This document shows positions 34,101 through 42,312 of a DNA stretch of 64,000 bases, one piece after another. The stretch lies in NCBI GenBank assembly GCA_046155605.1, contig JBJXFQ010000098.1:41189-105188 (forward strand). Direction: 5' to 3'. The DNA comes from JAEUIZ01 sp046155605. GTDB lineage: Bacteria; Planctomycetota; Phycisphaerae; Phycisphaerales; UBA1924. The notes below the pieces were generated by a model that was not told where the DNA came from, did not search any database, and saw only the letters and a program-made list of their open reading frames with translations. Positions within the stretch are counted from its first letter, which is position 1. Every line of letters starts with the position of its first letter. The position numbers and the translations under genes are program-made.

Positions 34101-34870
34101 GGCTGATGAACGTGCAACTCGCGATCAAGGGCGAGGAGGTTTTTATCCTCGAGGTGAATCCGCGGGCGTCGCGGACGGCGCCGTTTGTCTCGAAGGCGAC
34201 GCACGTGCCCTGGCCGGCGATTGCGGCGAAGGTGATGATGGGCAAGACGCTGGACGAGTTGGGCGTGGTCGAGCGCGAGCCGCTGCCGGAGCATGGATTC
34301 GCGGTGAAGGAGTCGGTGTTTCCGTTCAGCAAGTTCCCGGGCGTGGACGTGGTGCTCGGGCCGGAGATGCGATCGACGGGCGAGGTGATGGGGATCGATC
34401 GGTCTTTCGCGGTGGCGTTTGCAAAGGCGCAGATGGGTGCGGGGTCGGCGCTGCCCCGAGGTGGCGGGGTGTTCCTGTCGGTGCGGGAGGGGGAGCGGGG
34501 TTCGATCGTTGAGCCGGCGCGAATGCTCTCGGCAATGGGATTCAAGCTCTACGCCACCGAGGGCACGGGCGGATTCCTGGACAAGCACGGGATTTCGGCG
34601 GTGATCCTGCAGAAGATCGCCGCAGGGGCGCGGCCGAACGTGCTCGACCTCATGCACAACAAGCAGATCGCGCTCGTCATCAACACGCCGACGCGGACGG
34701 GGTGGCAGACGGACGAGGGACGCATTCGTGCGACGACGGTTCGGCTGGGGATCCCGATGATCTCGACGACGGCGGGGGCGCACGCCGCGGCGCTGGCGAT
34801 CGAGGCGTTGCGAGCGGGCGAGTGGGGCGTGGCGGCGCTGCAGGACTATGCGGGAGCGCGGCGCCGATGA
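31193..34870 (+). CDS. carB: carbamoyl-phosphate synthase large subunit
   Basis: 1225 residues, about 150 more than usual. CarB makes carbamoyl phosphate from bicarbonate, ammonia and two ATP for arginine and pyrimidine synthesis. Both ATP-grasp halves are present: GSGPIVIGQGCEFDYSG and GGGPNRIGQGIEFDYCC openings, ALGGTGG-like loops, EVNPRASR in the second half, and the MGS-type C-terminal domain (LYATEGTGGFLDKHG). The extra length comes from in-frame inserts: a 27-codon palindrome at 33059-33139 between the halves, one at about 33400-33445, and one at about 33885-33945. All match repeats elsewhere. The stop overlaps the next gene as ATGA. Confidence 0.96.
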   Translation: MPKRDDIKTILVLGSGPIVIGQGCEFDYSGTQACKALKAEGYRIVLVNSNPATIMTDPQFSDRTYIEPITPEAVRKVIEKEDAEAKRAGWETGATKRAAQGIDAILPTLGGQTALNCACKLWDDGTLQKHGIEMIGASREVIHRAEDRQLFKDIVEGLGLKMPKSKTVTSVEDGLAFLEAIGLPAICRPAFTLGGTGGGIAYNREEFRDLLSRGLAASMIGQVQVDQSVIGWKEYELEVVRDKNDNCIIVCGVENIDPMGVHTGDSITVAPILTLSDKEYQAMRDAAFAIMRAVGVETGGSNVQFAVNPDPTPVVGPDGRSTRPFEMVVVEMNPRVSRSSALASKATGFPIAKVAAKLAVGYTLDELRNDITGTTSACFEPAIDYVVTKIPRWTFEKFPEADETLTTQMKSVGEAMAIGRTFKESFQKAIRSMEVKRFGLGLDKNDKWLAAMRAVERGDLVLDVTPGSKSHTGLRTADGQAIEWPIPLEKLTRKLAVPCVGRPYYIRYALKMGWTIDKIHDLTRIDRFFLDQIAQLVEFEDVLCSYRTLEEVPAEVMFEAKRMGYSDAQLANLYLGDINTDAILRVRRHRKGLGIEPVFKMVDTCAAEFEAATPYYYSTYERGIRDSALGIREEAGETPTNAESRITNANSSDEVRVTDRKKVIILGGGPNRIGQGIEFDYCCCHAAFAAREMGFESVMINSNPETVSTDYDTSDLLFFEPLTLEDVLNVVERLDGGGRALSVSEGSKDPSAACRARLVHGLIVQFGGQTPLNLAHGLVKAGAPIIGTSVESIDIAEDRERFDAILERLKISRPASGIARSLDEAVAVAGRIGYPVLVRPSYVLGGRGMEVCSDERTLRNYVNTALKLSGVDDAPVLIDRFLDSAIECDVDVVADYGRDEATQGRTDGGKKETGNGGRAVICGLLEHIEQAGIHSGDSSCSIPAYSLPASVQAKIRQISRQLAEALRVNGLMNVQLAIKGEEVFILEVNPRASRTAPFVSKATHVPWPAIAAKVMMGKTLDELGVVEREPLPEHGFAVKESVFPFSKFPGVDVVLGPEMRSTGEVMGIDRSFAVAFAKAQMGAGSALPRGGGVFLSVREGERGSIVEPARMLSAMGFKLYATEGTGGFLDKHGISAVILQKIAAGARPNVLDLMHNKQIALVINTPTRTGWQTDEGRIRATTVRLGIPMISTTAGAHAAALAIEALRAGEWGVAALQDYAGARRR
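33059..33139. repeat. 81-bp palindromic element in frame inside carB
   Basis: Two 29-base arms, 33059-33087 and the complement of 33111-33139, match at 24 of 29 positions around a 23-base loop. The arm begins GGCATTCG.GATTCG and ends GGCATTCG. The whole is 27 codons and lies in the linker between the two CarB halves, where insertion is least harmful. A related arm sits at 48071-48099 (26 of 29 identical). Confidence 0.85.
33406..33427. repeat. copy of the metH-type arm inside carB
   Basis: This 22-base stretch agrees at 20 of 22 positions with the left arm of the element at 26711-26732 in metH. It encodes residues within an insertion of about 15-20 codons relative to ordinary CarB. Confidence 0.65.
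33887..33898. repeat. 12-base repeat core inside carB
   Basis: GACGAAGCGACG is the reverse complement of the core seen at 27115-27126 in metH. It begins a low-complexity stretch to about 33945 that encodes a Gly/Lys/Arg/Asp-rich insertion not present in typical CarB. Confidence 0.45.
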
Positions 34871-36126
34871 GGCGCGTGGCGTGGATCGCACTGCGCGCTG
34901 CGGCGGCATCGGTGGTGGCAACATCGGCAAAGGCACAGACGCTCCCGCCAAGTCCGGCGAGCGAGCCCGAGCCGGCGCGGGTCGAGGGCGTGGTGATCCG
35001 CGTGGCGACGTTCAACGTGCAGGACGTCCGCACGGCGGACCTGATGACCGGCGATCACCCCCGACTCAAGCGGCTTGCGGAGGTATTGCAGCGAGTAAGG
35101 CCCAACGTGGTGCTGCTCAACGAGATCGCGTATGACGGCCCGGGCGGGCCGGGCGCGACGGAACCACACGGGCAGAACGGGCGTCGATTTGCCGAGAAGT
35201 ACCTGGCGGTGCCGCAAGCCGAGGGGCTCAAGCCGTTGGCGATGCGATCGTTCATGGCGGCGGTGAACACGGGGATGCCCAGCGGGCTCGACTTGGATCG
35301 CAACGGCCGAGTGGTGACGGCGTTTCCGGTGCCGGGGTCGTCCGCGGGGCCTGGTGCGCCCCCCGAGCCGACCGCGGAGGGCCGAGACTACGGCGGCGAC
35401 TGCTGGGGCTTCGGCACCTTTCCCGGACAGTACGGCATGGCGCTCCTGGTCGATGAGCGGTTGGAGATTCGCACGGAGGAGGCACGGACGTTTCGTCTGA
35501 TGCCGTGGTCGTACATGGACGGCGCGTTGATGCCGACCGCGGCCGAGGGAACGGCGTGCTGGTGGCCCGGGGCGACGTGGTCGCTGGTACGGCTGAGTTC
35601 AAAGAGCCATTGGGACGTGCCGGTGCGGCTTCCGACGGGTCAGGTGATGCACTTCCTGTGCAGCCATCCGACGCCGCCGGTGTTTGACGGTGAGGAGAAG
35701 CGGAACGCGAAACGGAACCACGACGAGGTGCGGTTCTGGGCGGACTATCTGGAGGGCGCGGGGTACATCGTGGACGACGCGTCCAAGGGCGGTGGGCTGG
35801 CGCGGGATGCGTCCTTCGTGATCCTGGGCGACCTCAACGCGGACCCGGAGAAGGGGCAGTCGCTGCGGAACCCGATCGGCATCCAGTTGTGCGGCGCGCC
35901 ACGAGTGAACTGCGCGGTGGTGCCGCGAAGCGAGGTCGATGTGCCGAAGTTGACGGCGTCGGACACGGCGTTTTTCGGACTGCGGGTTGACTATCTGCTG
36001 CCGTCGCGTGATCTCGGAGTTGTGGCGGCGGGCATCTGGCGGCACGCGCCCGAGGGTAGCGGCGGCGAGTTCCCCAGCGACCATTTCCCGGTGTGGATGG
36101 ACGTGCTGGTGCCGACGGCGAAGTGA
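34867..36126 (+). CDS. secreted endonuclease/exonuclease/phosphatase-family protein
   Basis: 419 residues with an N-terminal signal peptide ending near AKA. The EEP fold is seen in VIRVATFNVQDVR at the start, VVLLNEIAYD (metal-binding Glu), FVILGDLNADP and the final PSDHFPVWMDV with the catalytic Asp-His pair. Such enzymes cut phosphodiesters in nucleic acids, lipids or inositol phosphates; being exported, it may degrade extracellular DNA or phosphate esters. The ATG overlaps the carB stop (ATGA), an unexpected pairing of a cytoplasmic and a secreted protein. Confidence 0.88.
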   Translation: MRRVAWIALRAAAASVVATSAKAQTLPPSPASEPEPARVEGVVIRVATFNVQDVRTADLMTGDHPRLKRLAEVLQRVRPNVVLLNEIAYDGPGGPGATEPHGQNGRRFAEKYLAVPQAEGLKPLAMRSFMAAVNTGMPSGLDLDRNGRVVTAFPVPGSSAGPGAPPEPTAEGRDYGGDCWGFGTFPGQYGMALLVDERLEIRTEEARTFRLMPWSYMDGALMPTAAEGTACWWPGATWSLVRLSSKSHWDVPVRLPTGQVMHFLCSHPTPPVFDGEEKRNAKRNHDEVRFWADYLEGAGYIVDDASKGGGLARDASFVILGDLNADPEKGQSLRNPIGIQLCGAPRVNCAVVPRSEVDVPKLTASDTAFFGLRVDYLLPSRDLGVVAAGIWRHAPEGSGGEFPSDHFPVWMDVLVPTAK

Positions 36127-36213
36127 TGGGCAAGTGCTCGCGGCGAGTGCAACGGTCGGCTATGATCGGCCCTCTCGCTGGAAGCGAGCAGCCCCGGGAC
36201 GAAGGAACGTGGC

Positions 36214-37179
36214 GTGAGCAGATCGGCGCCGGCAACCGTCATCGAAGCGATCGAGGCCCGATCGCGGCTCCAGCTTGCCCGCGCGAAGGCCGGCGCGGTC
36301 GTCGAGGCCTCAAAGCCCGGCATCACGCGCCTGGTGACGATCACCTCGGCGGTCGGTTTCGCGCTGGCGGCGGCGGGGCGTCGCTGGGAGGCCGGCGAGC
36401 TCGCGGTGGTGGCCGTGGCGTGCCTGCTGGGGACGGCACTCTCAGCGGCGGGGGCGAACACGCTCAATCAGTGGATGGAACGGGCGCGCGACGCGAGAAT
36501 GCCCCGGACGCAGCGGCGGCCGATCCCGCGCGGGAGCCTGAGCCCGACCGCGGCGAAGTGGGCGGGCGTGGCGATGGCGGCGCTGGGCGTGGTGGTCCTC
36601 TGGGCGGGCTGCGGGTGGGCACCGGCGGCGGTCTCGGCGATTACGACATTAATCTATCTCTTTGCGTATACGCCACTCAAGCCCGTGACGCCTTGGGCGA
36701 CGCTGGTGGGCGCGGTGCCCGGGGCGCTCCCGCCGGTGATCGGGTACACGGCTGGTGCCGGTCCGGCGGGGTTTGGCGAGCCGATGGCCTGGCTGCTGTT
36801 CCTGATCATGTTCGTGTGGCAGGTGCCGCACTTTCTGGCGATCGCATGGCTCTATCGCGAGGACTATGAGGCCGGGGGCTTCCGCGTGCTGCCGGTGGTC
36901 GATCCGACGGGTCGGCGCACGGCGCGGTCGATCCTGGCCTGGAGCGTGGCGCTGATTCCGGTCTCGATCGCGCCGGCGTTCTGGATGGACGCGGCACCGG
37001 GCGCGGCGTTCGGGATCATCACCGGGATCATGGGCGTCGCGTTCCTGATGCTCGGGTTGCGGCTGGTGCGAACCCAAGAGCGAGCGGACGCGCGGCGGGC
37101 GTTCTTTGCGTCGATCATCCATCTGCCGCTGCTGCTGATCGCGGTGGTGGCGTTCTCGCTGGTCTCGACGATCGCGTAG
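36214..37179 (+). CDS. ctaB: protoheme IX farnesyltransferase
   Basis: 321 residues, a UbiA-family polytopic membrane protein with about eight helices. It attaches the farnesyl group to heme B to make heme O for terminal oxidases. The prenyl-diphosphate binding region is NTLNQWMERARDARMPRTQ, and the second helix pair includes YTPLKPVTPWATLVGAVPGALPP and WQVPHFLAIAWLYREDY. Start is GTG 36214. The SCO gene 7 bases downstream is the standard partner in cytochrome oxidase assembly. The prenyl donor would come from the FPP synthase elsewhere in the window. Confidence 0.94.
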   Translation: MSRSAPATVIEAIEARSRLQLARAKAGAVVEASKPGITRLVTITSAVGFALAAAGRRWEAGELAVVAVACLLGTALSAAGANTLNQWMERARDARMPRTQRRPIPRGSLSPTAAKWAGVAMAALGVVVLWAGCGWAPAAVSAITTLIYLFAYTPLKPVTPWATLVGAVPGALPPVIGYTAGAGPAGFGEPMAWLLFLIMFVWQVPHFLAIAWLYREDYEAGGFRVLPVVDPTGRRTARSILAWSVALIPVSIAPAFWMDAAPGAAFGIITGIMGVAFLMLGLRLVRTQERADARRAFFASIIHLPLLLIAVVAFSLVSTIA

Positions 37180-37185
37180 GGCACC

Positions 37186-37851
37186 ATGCAGCGACTCATC
37201 CTGCCCATCATCGTCGTCGCGGCGGTCGGGCTTGTGCTCTCGATCGTCGGGCTGGTGATCACGGCGAAGCGCATCTCGTCGACCGCGGGCGCGGAGATGA
37301 CGCCGGACCCGGCGGTGGCGGGGTTGCGGCTGCCGGAGTTTGTGATGCGGGACCAAGCGGGGGCGGAGCGGACGCACGAACTGTTTGAGGGACGAGTGAC
37401 CGTGCTCGACTTCACCTTTACGCATTGCCCTTTCGCGTGCCCGATCATGACGCTGGCGATGCAGGACCTGGCGAGCGAACTCCGCGGGACGGCGGTGAGG
37501 TTTGCCAGCATCAGTGTTGACCCCGTGCGTGACACGCCGGCGCGGCTGACGGAGTATGCACGCGAGAAGGAGATCGACCTGTCGCGGTGGACGATGCTGA
37601 CGGGCGATCAGAAGGACGTCGAGCGGATCGTGATGGGGTCGTTGCAGTTTGCGCTCGCGCCGGACCCGGAGCGGACGATCCCACTTCCCGACGGCACCAC
37701 GATGCAGAACATCACGCATCCGACGCGGCTCATTCTCATCGGGCCGGGCCGCGAGGTGCTGGGGATGTATGACCCGAATCGGCCGGAAGAGATGGCGACG
37801 CTCTCACGGCGTGCGCGGCGGATCGCGGAAACGCACAAATCTGGAAGTTGA
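37186..37851 (+). CDS. SCO1/SenC copper-binding assembly protein
   Basis: 221 residues. An N-terminal membrane anchor (about 5-26) leads to a thioredoxin-like periplasmic domain with THCPFACPIM (C81 and C85, the CxxxC copper ligands), the strand VRFASISVDPVRDTPARL and the distal His in NITHPTRLIL. SCO proteins deliver copper to the CuA centre or act as thiol-disulfide reductase for oxidase assembly. It is encoded with ctaB, with a 6-base gap, so the two form an oxidase-assembly pair. Confidence 0.93.
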   Translation: MQRLILPIIVVAAVGLVLSIVGLVITAKRISSTAGAEMTPDPAVAGLRLPEFVMRDQAGAERTHELFEGRVTVLDFTFTHCPFACPIMTLAMQDLASELRGTAVRFASISVDPVRDTPARLTEYAREKEIDLSRWTMLTGDQKDVERIVMGSLQFALAPDPERTIPLPDGTTMQNITHPTRLILIGPGREVLGMYDPNRPEEMATLSRRARRIAETHKSGS

Positions 37852-37883
37852 CCGGGCTTCGGACTGGAGTTCTTTCTGGAACG

Positions 37884-37919
37884 CCGAGGATGAGTGAGGC
37901 TTCCCGAATGAATCCTCGG
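37884..37919. terminator. stem-loop between convergent genes
   Basis: CCGAGGAT and ATCCTCGG pair perfectly (8 bp) around a 20-base loop between the sco stop at 37851 and the pepP stop at 37975. It is placed where a bidirectional terminator is expected, but no T-run follows, so the call is tentative. Confidence 0.4.
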
Positions 37920-37974
37920 GTCGAACGTCCCGAGCCTTCGCTCGTGGACTCGCTCAGACTCGGCGTCGAACGAA

Positions 37975-39201
37975 TCAGCGTTGAGCGCTTCGCATCATCG
38001 CTTCGACGGCCCGGACGGTCTTGGGGATGGCGGCGGTGAGATTGCGCGAACCGCGAGGCGTCACGAGGATGTCGTCCTCGATGCGGATGCCGAGGCGTTT
38101 TTCGGGGATGTAGATGCCGGGCTCGATGGTGACGATCATGCCGGCCTTGAGCGGGCCGTCGGGCGTGGAATCATGGACTTCGATGCCGAGTTGGTGACCG
38201 ATGCCGTGAATGAACTGGTCGCCGAAGCCGGCGCGATCGATGACCTTTCGCGCGGCGGCATCGACGGCGGACATGTGAACGCCCGGACGCACGGCCCGGA
38301 TGCCGGCCTCGAGCGCGGCGAGCACGACTTCATAGACCTCGCGCTGCTCGGCGGTGAACTTGCCAGAGACCGGAAGCGTGCGGGTGACGTCGGCGGTGTA
38401 GCCGCCCACACGGGCACCCGCGTCGATGAGGATGACCTCGCCGGCCTGGGCGGTGGCGTTGTTGGCCATGTAATGCAACACCGTGCTGTTGAGGCCCGCG
38501 CCGACGATGGAGTTGTAGCCCGTGCCGCTCGCACCGCCCGCGCGAAACCCGTCCTCGACGGCGCGCTGCACGTCGCGCTCGGCAACGCCGGGCCGGATCA
38601 TTCGTGCGGCAGCGGCATAGCCGGCGGCGGTGGCGCCGGCGGCACGTTCGACCTCTCGCACCTCGCGCGCGGACTTGACGGCCCGCATCGATGGGAGCAG
38701 ATTCGTGAAGTCCTTGATCGCGACGCCGATGCAGCGCTCGGCAACCTTGCGAAAGACGGCGAGATCGAGCGTGATCGGCGCGTCATACACAGCGAAGGGA
38801 TGAAGGCAGGCGAGCGTGCCGCGTCGGCGGGCGATGGTTGTGAGCGTTCGTGGCAGGGCGTAGGTGCGCATCACCGAGTCAAAGCCTGATTCCTGCTTGA
38901 GAGCCGTTGAGATGCGGTCGCGGTAGCCATCCCAAGCCTCGATCTCGGGGTTGAGCGGCTTGAGAAAGAGGACGCAGCGGCGGAGGGGGTCTTCGGCTCG
39001 CGGATCGAAGAGGACGGCCGCGCCGGGCTCGTCGCGGATGCCGGTGAGGTAGTAGAAGTTCCAATCGGGCTCCCAGAAGCCCGAGAGCGCGGGCGGGCCA
39101 TCGCCGGCAAAGACGACGCCGATCGCGCCGTTGAGCGCCTTGAGGACTCGATCGCGCCGCGCGACGAACTCGCGCACGGAAATGCCGTCGCCGATTCTCA
39201 T
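37975..39201 (-). CDS. Xaa-Pro aminopeptidase (M24 family)
   Basis: 408 residues. The N-terminal creatinase-like domain contains WEPDWNFYYLTGIRDEPGA. The pita-bread catalytic domain carries five metal ligands: LIDAGAR and YTADVTRT (Asp), HGIGHQLGIEVHD (His), IVTIEPGIY and IRIEDDILV (Glu). It removes the N-terminal residue before Pro using two divalent metals. The ATG at 39201 is used; longer in-frame extensions run into the divergent mutL promoter region. Only 43 bases separate it from mutL. Confidence 0.94.
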   Translation of the reverse strand: MRIGDGISVREFVARRDRVLKALNGAIGVVFAGDGPPALSGFWEPDWNFYYLTGIRDEPGAAVLFDPRAEDPLRRCVLFLKPLNPEIEAWDGYRDRISTALKQESGFDSVMRTYALPRTLTTIARRRGTLACLHPFAVYDAPITLDLAVFRKVAERCIGVAIKDFTNLLPSMRAVKSAREVREVERAAGATAAGYAAAARMIRPGVAERDVQRAVEDGFRAGGASGTGYNSIVGAGLNSTVLHYMANNATAQAGEVILIDAGARVGGYTADVTRTLPVSGKFTAEQREVYEVVLAALEAGIRAVRPGVHMSAVDAAARKVIDRAGFGDQFIHGIGHQLGIEVHDSTPDGPLKAGMIVTIEPGIYIPEKRLGIRIEDDILVTPRGSRNLTAAIPKTVRAVEAMMRSAQR

Positions 39202-39244
39202 GGCGGTGAGTGTAGCGAGTGACGTCGGCGAATAGGATTCGCCG

Positions 39245-41056
39245 ATGACCTCGCCGCGTCGGCCCATTCGGCCGCTTCCCGAACTGCTCGTAAACCAGAT
39301 CGCCGCGGGCGAGGTGGTTGATCGCCCGGCGTCGGTGGTGAAAGAACTCGTGGAGAACTCGCTGGATGCCGGCGCGACCCGGATCGCCGTGCGGCTCGAG
39401 CAGGGCGGGATCGAACTCGTCGAGGTCAGCGACGATGGCGTCGGGATTCCGGCGGCCGAACTGGGTACGGCGCTGATGGCCCACGCCACAAGCAAGATCG
39501 AGATCGCGGCGGACCTTGATCGGATCGGGACGCTCGGCTTTCGCGGCGAGGCACTCGCGTCGATCGGATCGGTGGCGCGAGTGGGCATCCGCTCACGCAC
39601 GGCCGAGCAGGTGGAGGCGGCCGAGATCGTGTGCGAAGGCGGCGAGTCGGGCGCGGCGCGGCCGGCGTCGGGGCCGGTGGGCACGACGGTGCGCGTGCGG
39701 AACCTTTTCTTCAACACGCCGGCGCGGCGGAAGTTCCTGAGGACCGTGGCGACAGAGCAGGCGCGGTGCCTCGACGTGGTGCGGGACTTGGCGCTGGCGC
39801 ATCCAGCGGTGGCGTTCGTCGCGACGACGGACGGCAGGCCGGCGCTGGATTTACCTCCGGGCCAGTTGCCGCGGGAGCGGGCGCTGGCGGTGCTGGGGAA
39901 GGAACTGACGGATCAGGTGTTGGAAGTGAGCGCGGACGAGTTTGACGACGCGCGCGGCGCGACGCTGTGGGGGCTGGCAGGGCTGCCGGCGATCGCGCGG
40001 GCGACGAACCAGGCGCAGCATGTCTTCCTGAACGGCAGGCCGATCCGTGACAAGACAATCCAGCACGCGATCAAGGAGGCGTATCGGGGCCTGATCGAGC
40101 CGGGACGCTATCCGACGTGCGTGCTGATGATCGAGATGTCGCCCGCGGCGGTGGACGTGAACGTGCATCCGGCGAAGACGGAGGTTCGATTCCGCGATCC
40201 GTCGATGGTCCACACGCTGGTGCTGCGATCGCTGCGCCGGGCGCTGCAGGCGGCTGACCTGACGCCGACACTGGCGGGCGCGGGGCCGACGATACTGGGC
40301 GGGCGCGAAATTGGACCCTCGAATGGGCCGTCGAGCGCGGCATCGCTGGCGGAGCGGCTGCGGGCGTTTCAGGCGTCACCGGCACCGATTGATTACGCGG
40401 CGGCGCGCGAGGCGCTGGCCGATCCATACAGCGGCGGACTGCCTCCCGACCCCAAGCCGACGACGCCCATGCCCGCGCCGATCCCCGCTTCGCGTGTCTT
40501 GCAGGTGCATAACTCGTACCTCGTGACGCAGGACGAGCAGGGCGTGGTGATCGTGGATCAGCACGCGCTGCACGAGCGGGTGATGTTCGAGCAACTTATC
40601 GCGCGCGTCGCCCGCGAGCCGCTCGAAAGGCAGCGGCTGCTGACGCCGTCGGTGGTGCCGGCGACGGCGGCGCAGATCGCGCGTCTGCCGGAACTTGCGG
40701 CGTTGCTGGCGCGGATCGGGATCGAGGCCGAGCCGATCGGACCCGAGGCCATCGGCGTCCACGCGTTCCCGTCGTTCCTCTTTGAGCGCGGGGTTGATCC
40801 GGTCGAACTCATGTCCGATCTGCTCGATCGCTCGTCGGAGTTCGCGCCCGACAGCGAGGAGGCGCTGCGCGAGGTGCTCGACATGATGGCGTGCAAGGCG
40901 GCGGTCAAGGCGGGCGATCGCATGAGCGAGGGCGAACTGGCGCAACTGATGACGCTGCGCGACGAGGTCGAGCGATCGAGCAACTGCCCCCACGGGCGGC
41001 CGACGTCGGTGCGGCTGACCATCCGCGAACTCGAACGGCTCTTCAAGCGGAGTTGA
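39245..41056 (+). CDS. mutL: DNA mismatch repair protein MutL, with endonuclease motif
   Basis: 603 residues. The GHKL ATPase is intact: NQIAAGEVVDRPASVVKELVENSLDAG, SDDGVGI, HATSKI, LGFRGEALASI, and FFNTPARRKF. The C-terminal domain has DQHALHERVMFE at D438, the metal-binding endonuclease motif (DQHA(X)2E(X)4E), plus the CKAAVKAGD and NCPHGRP signatures. It is therefore the nicking form of MutL used by organisms without MutH. Its partner mutS is at 55175. The stop is overlapped by the next gene's TTG. Confidence 0.96.
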   Translation: MTSPRRPIRPLPELLVNQIAAGEVVDRPASVVKELVENSLDAGATRIAVRLEQGGIELVEVSDDGVGIPAAELGTALMAHATSKIEIAADLDRIGTLGFRGEALASIGSVARVGIRSRTAEQVEAAEIVCEGGESGAARPASGPVGTTVRVRNLFFNTPARRKFLRTVATEQARCLDVVRDLALAHPAVAFVATTDGRPALDLPPGQLPRERALAVLGKELTDQVLEVSADEFDDARGATLWGLAGLPAIARATNQAQHVFLNGRPIRDKTIQHAIKEAYRGLIEPGRYPTCVLMIEMSPAAVDVNVHPAKTEVRFRDPSMVHTLVLRSLRRALQAADLTPTLAGAGPTILGGREIGPSNGPSSAASLAERLRAFQASPAPIDYAAAREALADPYSGGLPPDPKPTTPMPAPIPASRVLQVHNSYLVTQDEQGVVIVDQHALHERVMFEQLIARVAREPLERQRLLTPSVVPATAAQIARLPELAALLARIGIEAEPIGPEAIGVHAFPSFLFERGVDPVELMSDLLDRSSEFAPDSEEALREVLDMMACKAAVKAGDRMSEGELAQLMTLRDEVERSSNCPHGRPTSVRLTIRELERLFKRS

Positions 41057-42312
41057 CGCTGAACCGGGCACGCGAACAACGCACGGCAGCGGTGCTCCTC
41101 GTCGTCGCGGGGGCGCTCCTGCTTGGGCTGGCGTTGCGCGCTGCGGGGCGCGCCGAATCGCGCAACACGGGCGATTTCGTGCATTTCTACCTCGCTGCCA
41201 AGGCCGTGCGCGACGGCACCGATCCGCTGGCGGCGGGCATCGGGGGCTACATCTATCCCCCACTGCTTGCCGTGGCGATGGCCCCGCTTGCGGTGCTCTC
41301 GGAACTGTCGGCGGCGCGGCTGTGGATTGCCGTGAATGCCGCGCTCATTGTGGCGACGCTGTGGATCGGTGTGCGCGTGCTGGCACGCGAGTGGGGTGAA
41401 CGGTCGCCGGCGCGGCTTGCTGGCGCGGTGCTGCTGGCGATGGGGTTGACGCTCGAACCGCTGCGATGGGAACTGGAACTCGGGCAGACCGACACGCTGG
41501 TGCTGCTGGGCATGGTCGCGTCGCTCGCGTGCTTATCCCGCTGGCCGTCGGCGGCGGGGGCGTGGCTGGGCTTCGCGGCAAACATCAAGTACGTCGCGCT
41601 CGCGGCGCTGCCATGGATGGTGCTGCGTCAGCGCTGGCGGGCGGCGACAGCGACTGTGGCGTGCAGCGTGCTCATCGCGCTCGCGCCGGCGGCGGTGATC
41701 GGGTGGGAGAAGAACCTCGACTACCTCGGTCGGGCTCTCGGCGGGCTGGCGGGATCGATGGGCGTCGCGCAGCGGGCCGAGGGGCAGGTCGCGCCGCACG
41801 GCTTGACGTGGCATCGCAGCGTTTCGCTGACAAGCGCCGCGGGGCGGATCGCCGAGGCGGGCGGGCTTGGGTTCAACGGATCGGTCGCGATTTCGGCGGC
41901 GTTTCTGGGCGCGGCGCTCCTTGCGGTCGCGCTCGTCTATCGGCGGCGGCGCGAACGGCTGCTCATGCCGCGCGGCCGACACGACGCGCTCGAGTGGTGT
42001 GCCGTCATCATGGGCCTGCTCATCTTCGCGCCGCAGACGACGACGCGGCACATGTACCTCATGCTGCTCCCCAACCTGGCGGCGGGTCTGCTGCTGCTCA
42101 GGCCCGGACGGGGCAAGTGGCCGCTGATCGCGGGCGTTCTCGCGTTCCAGTTGGCGACACGACTACCGCCCGGGGGCGGGTCGTTCCAAGATGCGCTCAC
42201 GGCGTGGAGGTGGATCGGCGGCGCGTGCTGGGGTCTGCTCGCCATGCTGCTCGGGTTCCTCGCGACGGGCCTCGCGCAACCCGGCCTCAGCCGACCCGGC
42301 GATGCACGCTGA
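41053..42312 (+). CDS. GT87/DUF2029 polyprenyl-linked glycosyltransferase
   Basis: About 419 residues, polytopic, with nine or more hydrophobic segments. GDFVHFYLAAKAVRDG after the first helix and YIYPPLLAVAMAPL are features of the GT87 family of C-type glycosyltransferases that use lipid-linked sugars. Starts at TTG 41053, overlapping the mutL stop as TTGA; a GTG at 41089 is an alternative. It converges with, and overlaps by 26 bases, the methyltransferase at 42287. It probably belongs functionally with the envelope glycan genes below. Confidence 0.82.
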   Translation: MTLNRAREQRTAAVLLVVAGALLLGLALRAAGRAESRNTGDFVHFYLAAKAVRDGTDPLAAGIGGYIYPPLLAVAMAPLAVLSELSAARLWIAVNAALIVATLWIGVRVLAREWGERSPARLAGAVLLAMGLTLEPLRWELELGQTDTLVLLGMVASLACLSRWPSAAGAWLGFAANIKYVALAALPWMVLRQRWRAATATVACSVLIALAPAAVIGWEKNLDYLGRALGGLAGSMGVAQRAEGQVAPHGLTWHRSVSLTSAAGRIAEAGGLGFNGSVAISAAFLGAALLAVALVYRRRRERLLMPRGRHDALEWCAVIMGLLIFAPQTTTRHMYLMLLPNLAAGLLLLRPGRGKWPLIAGVLAFQLATRLPPGGGSFQDALTAWRWIGGACWGLLAMLLGFLATGLAQPGLSRPGDAR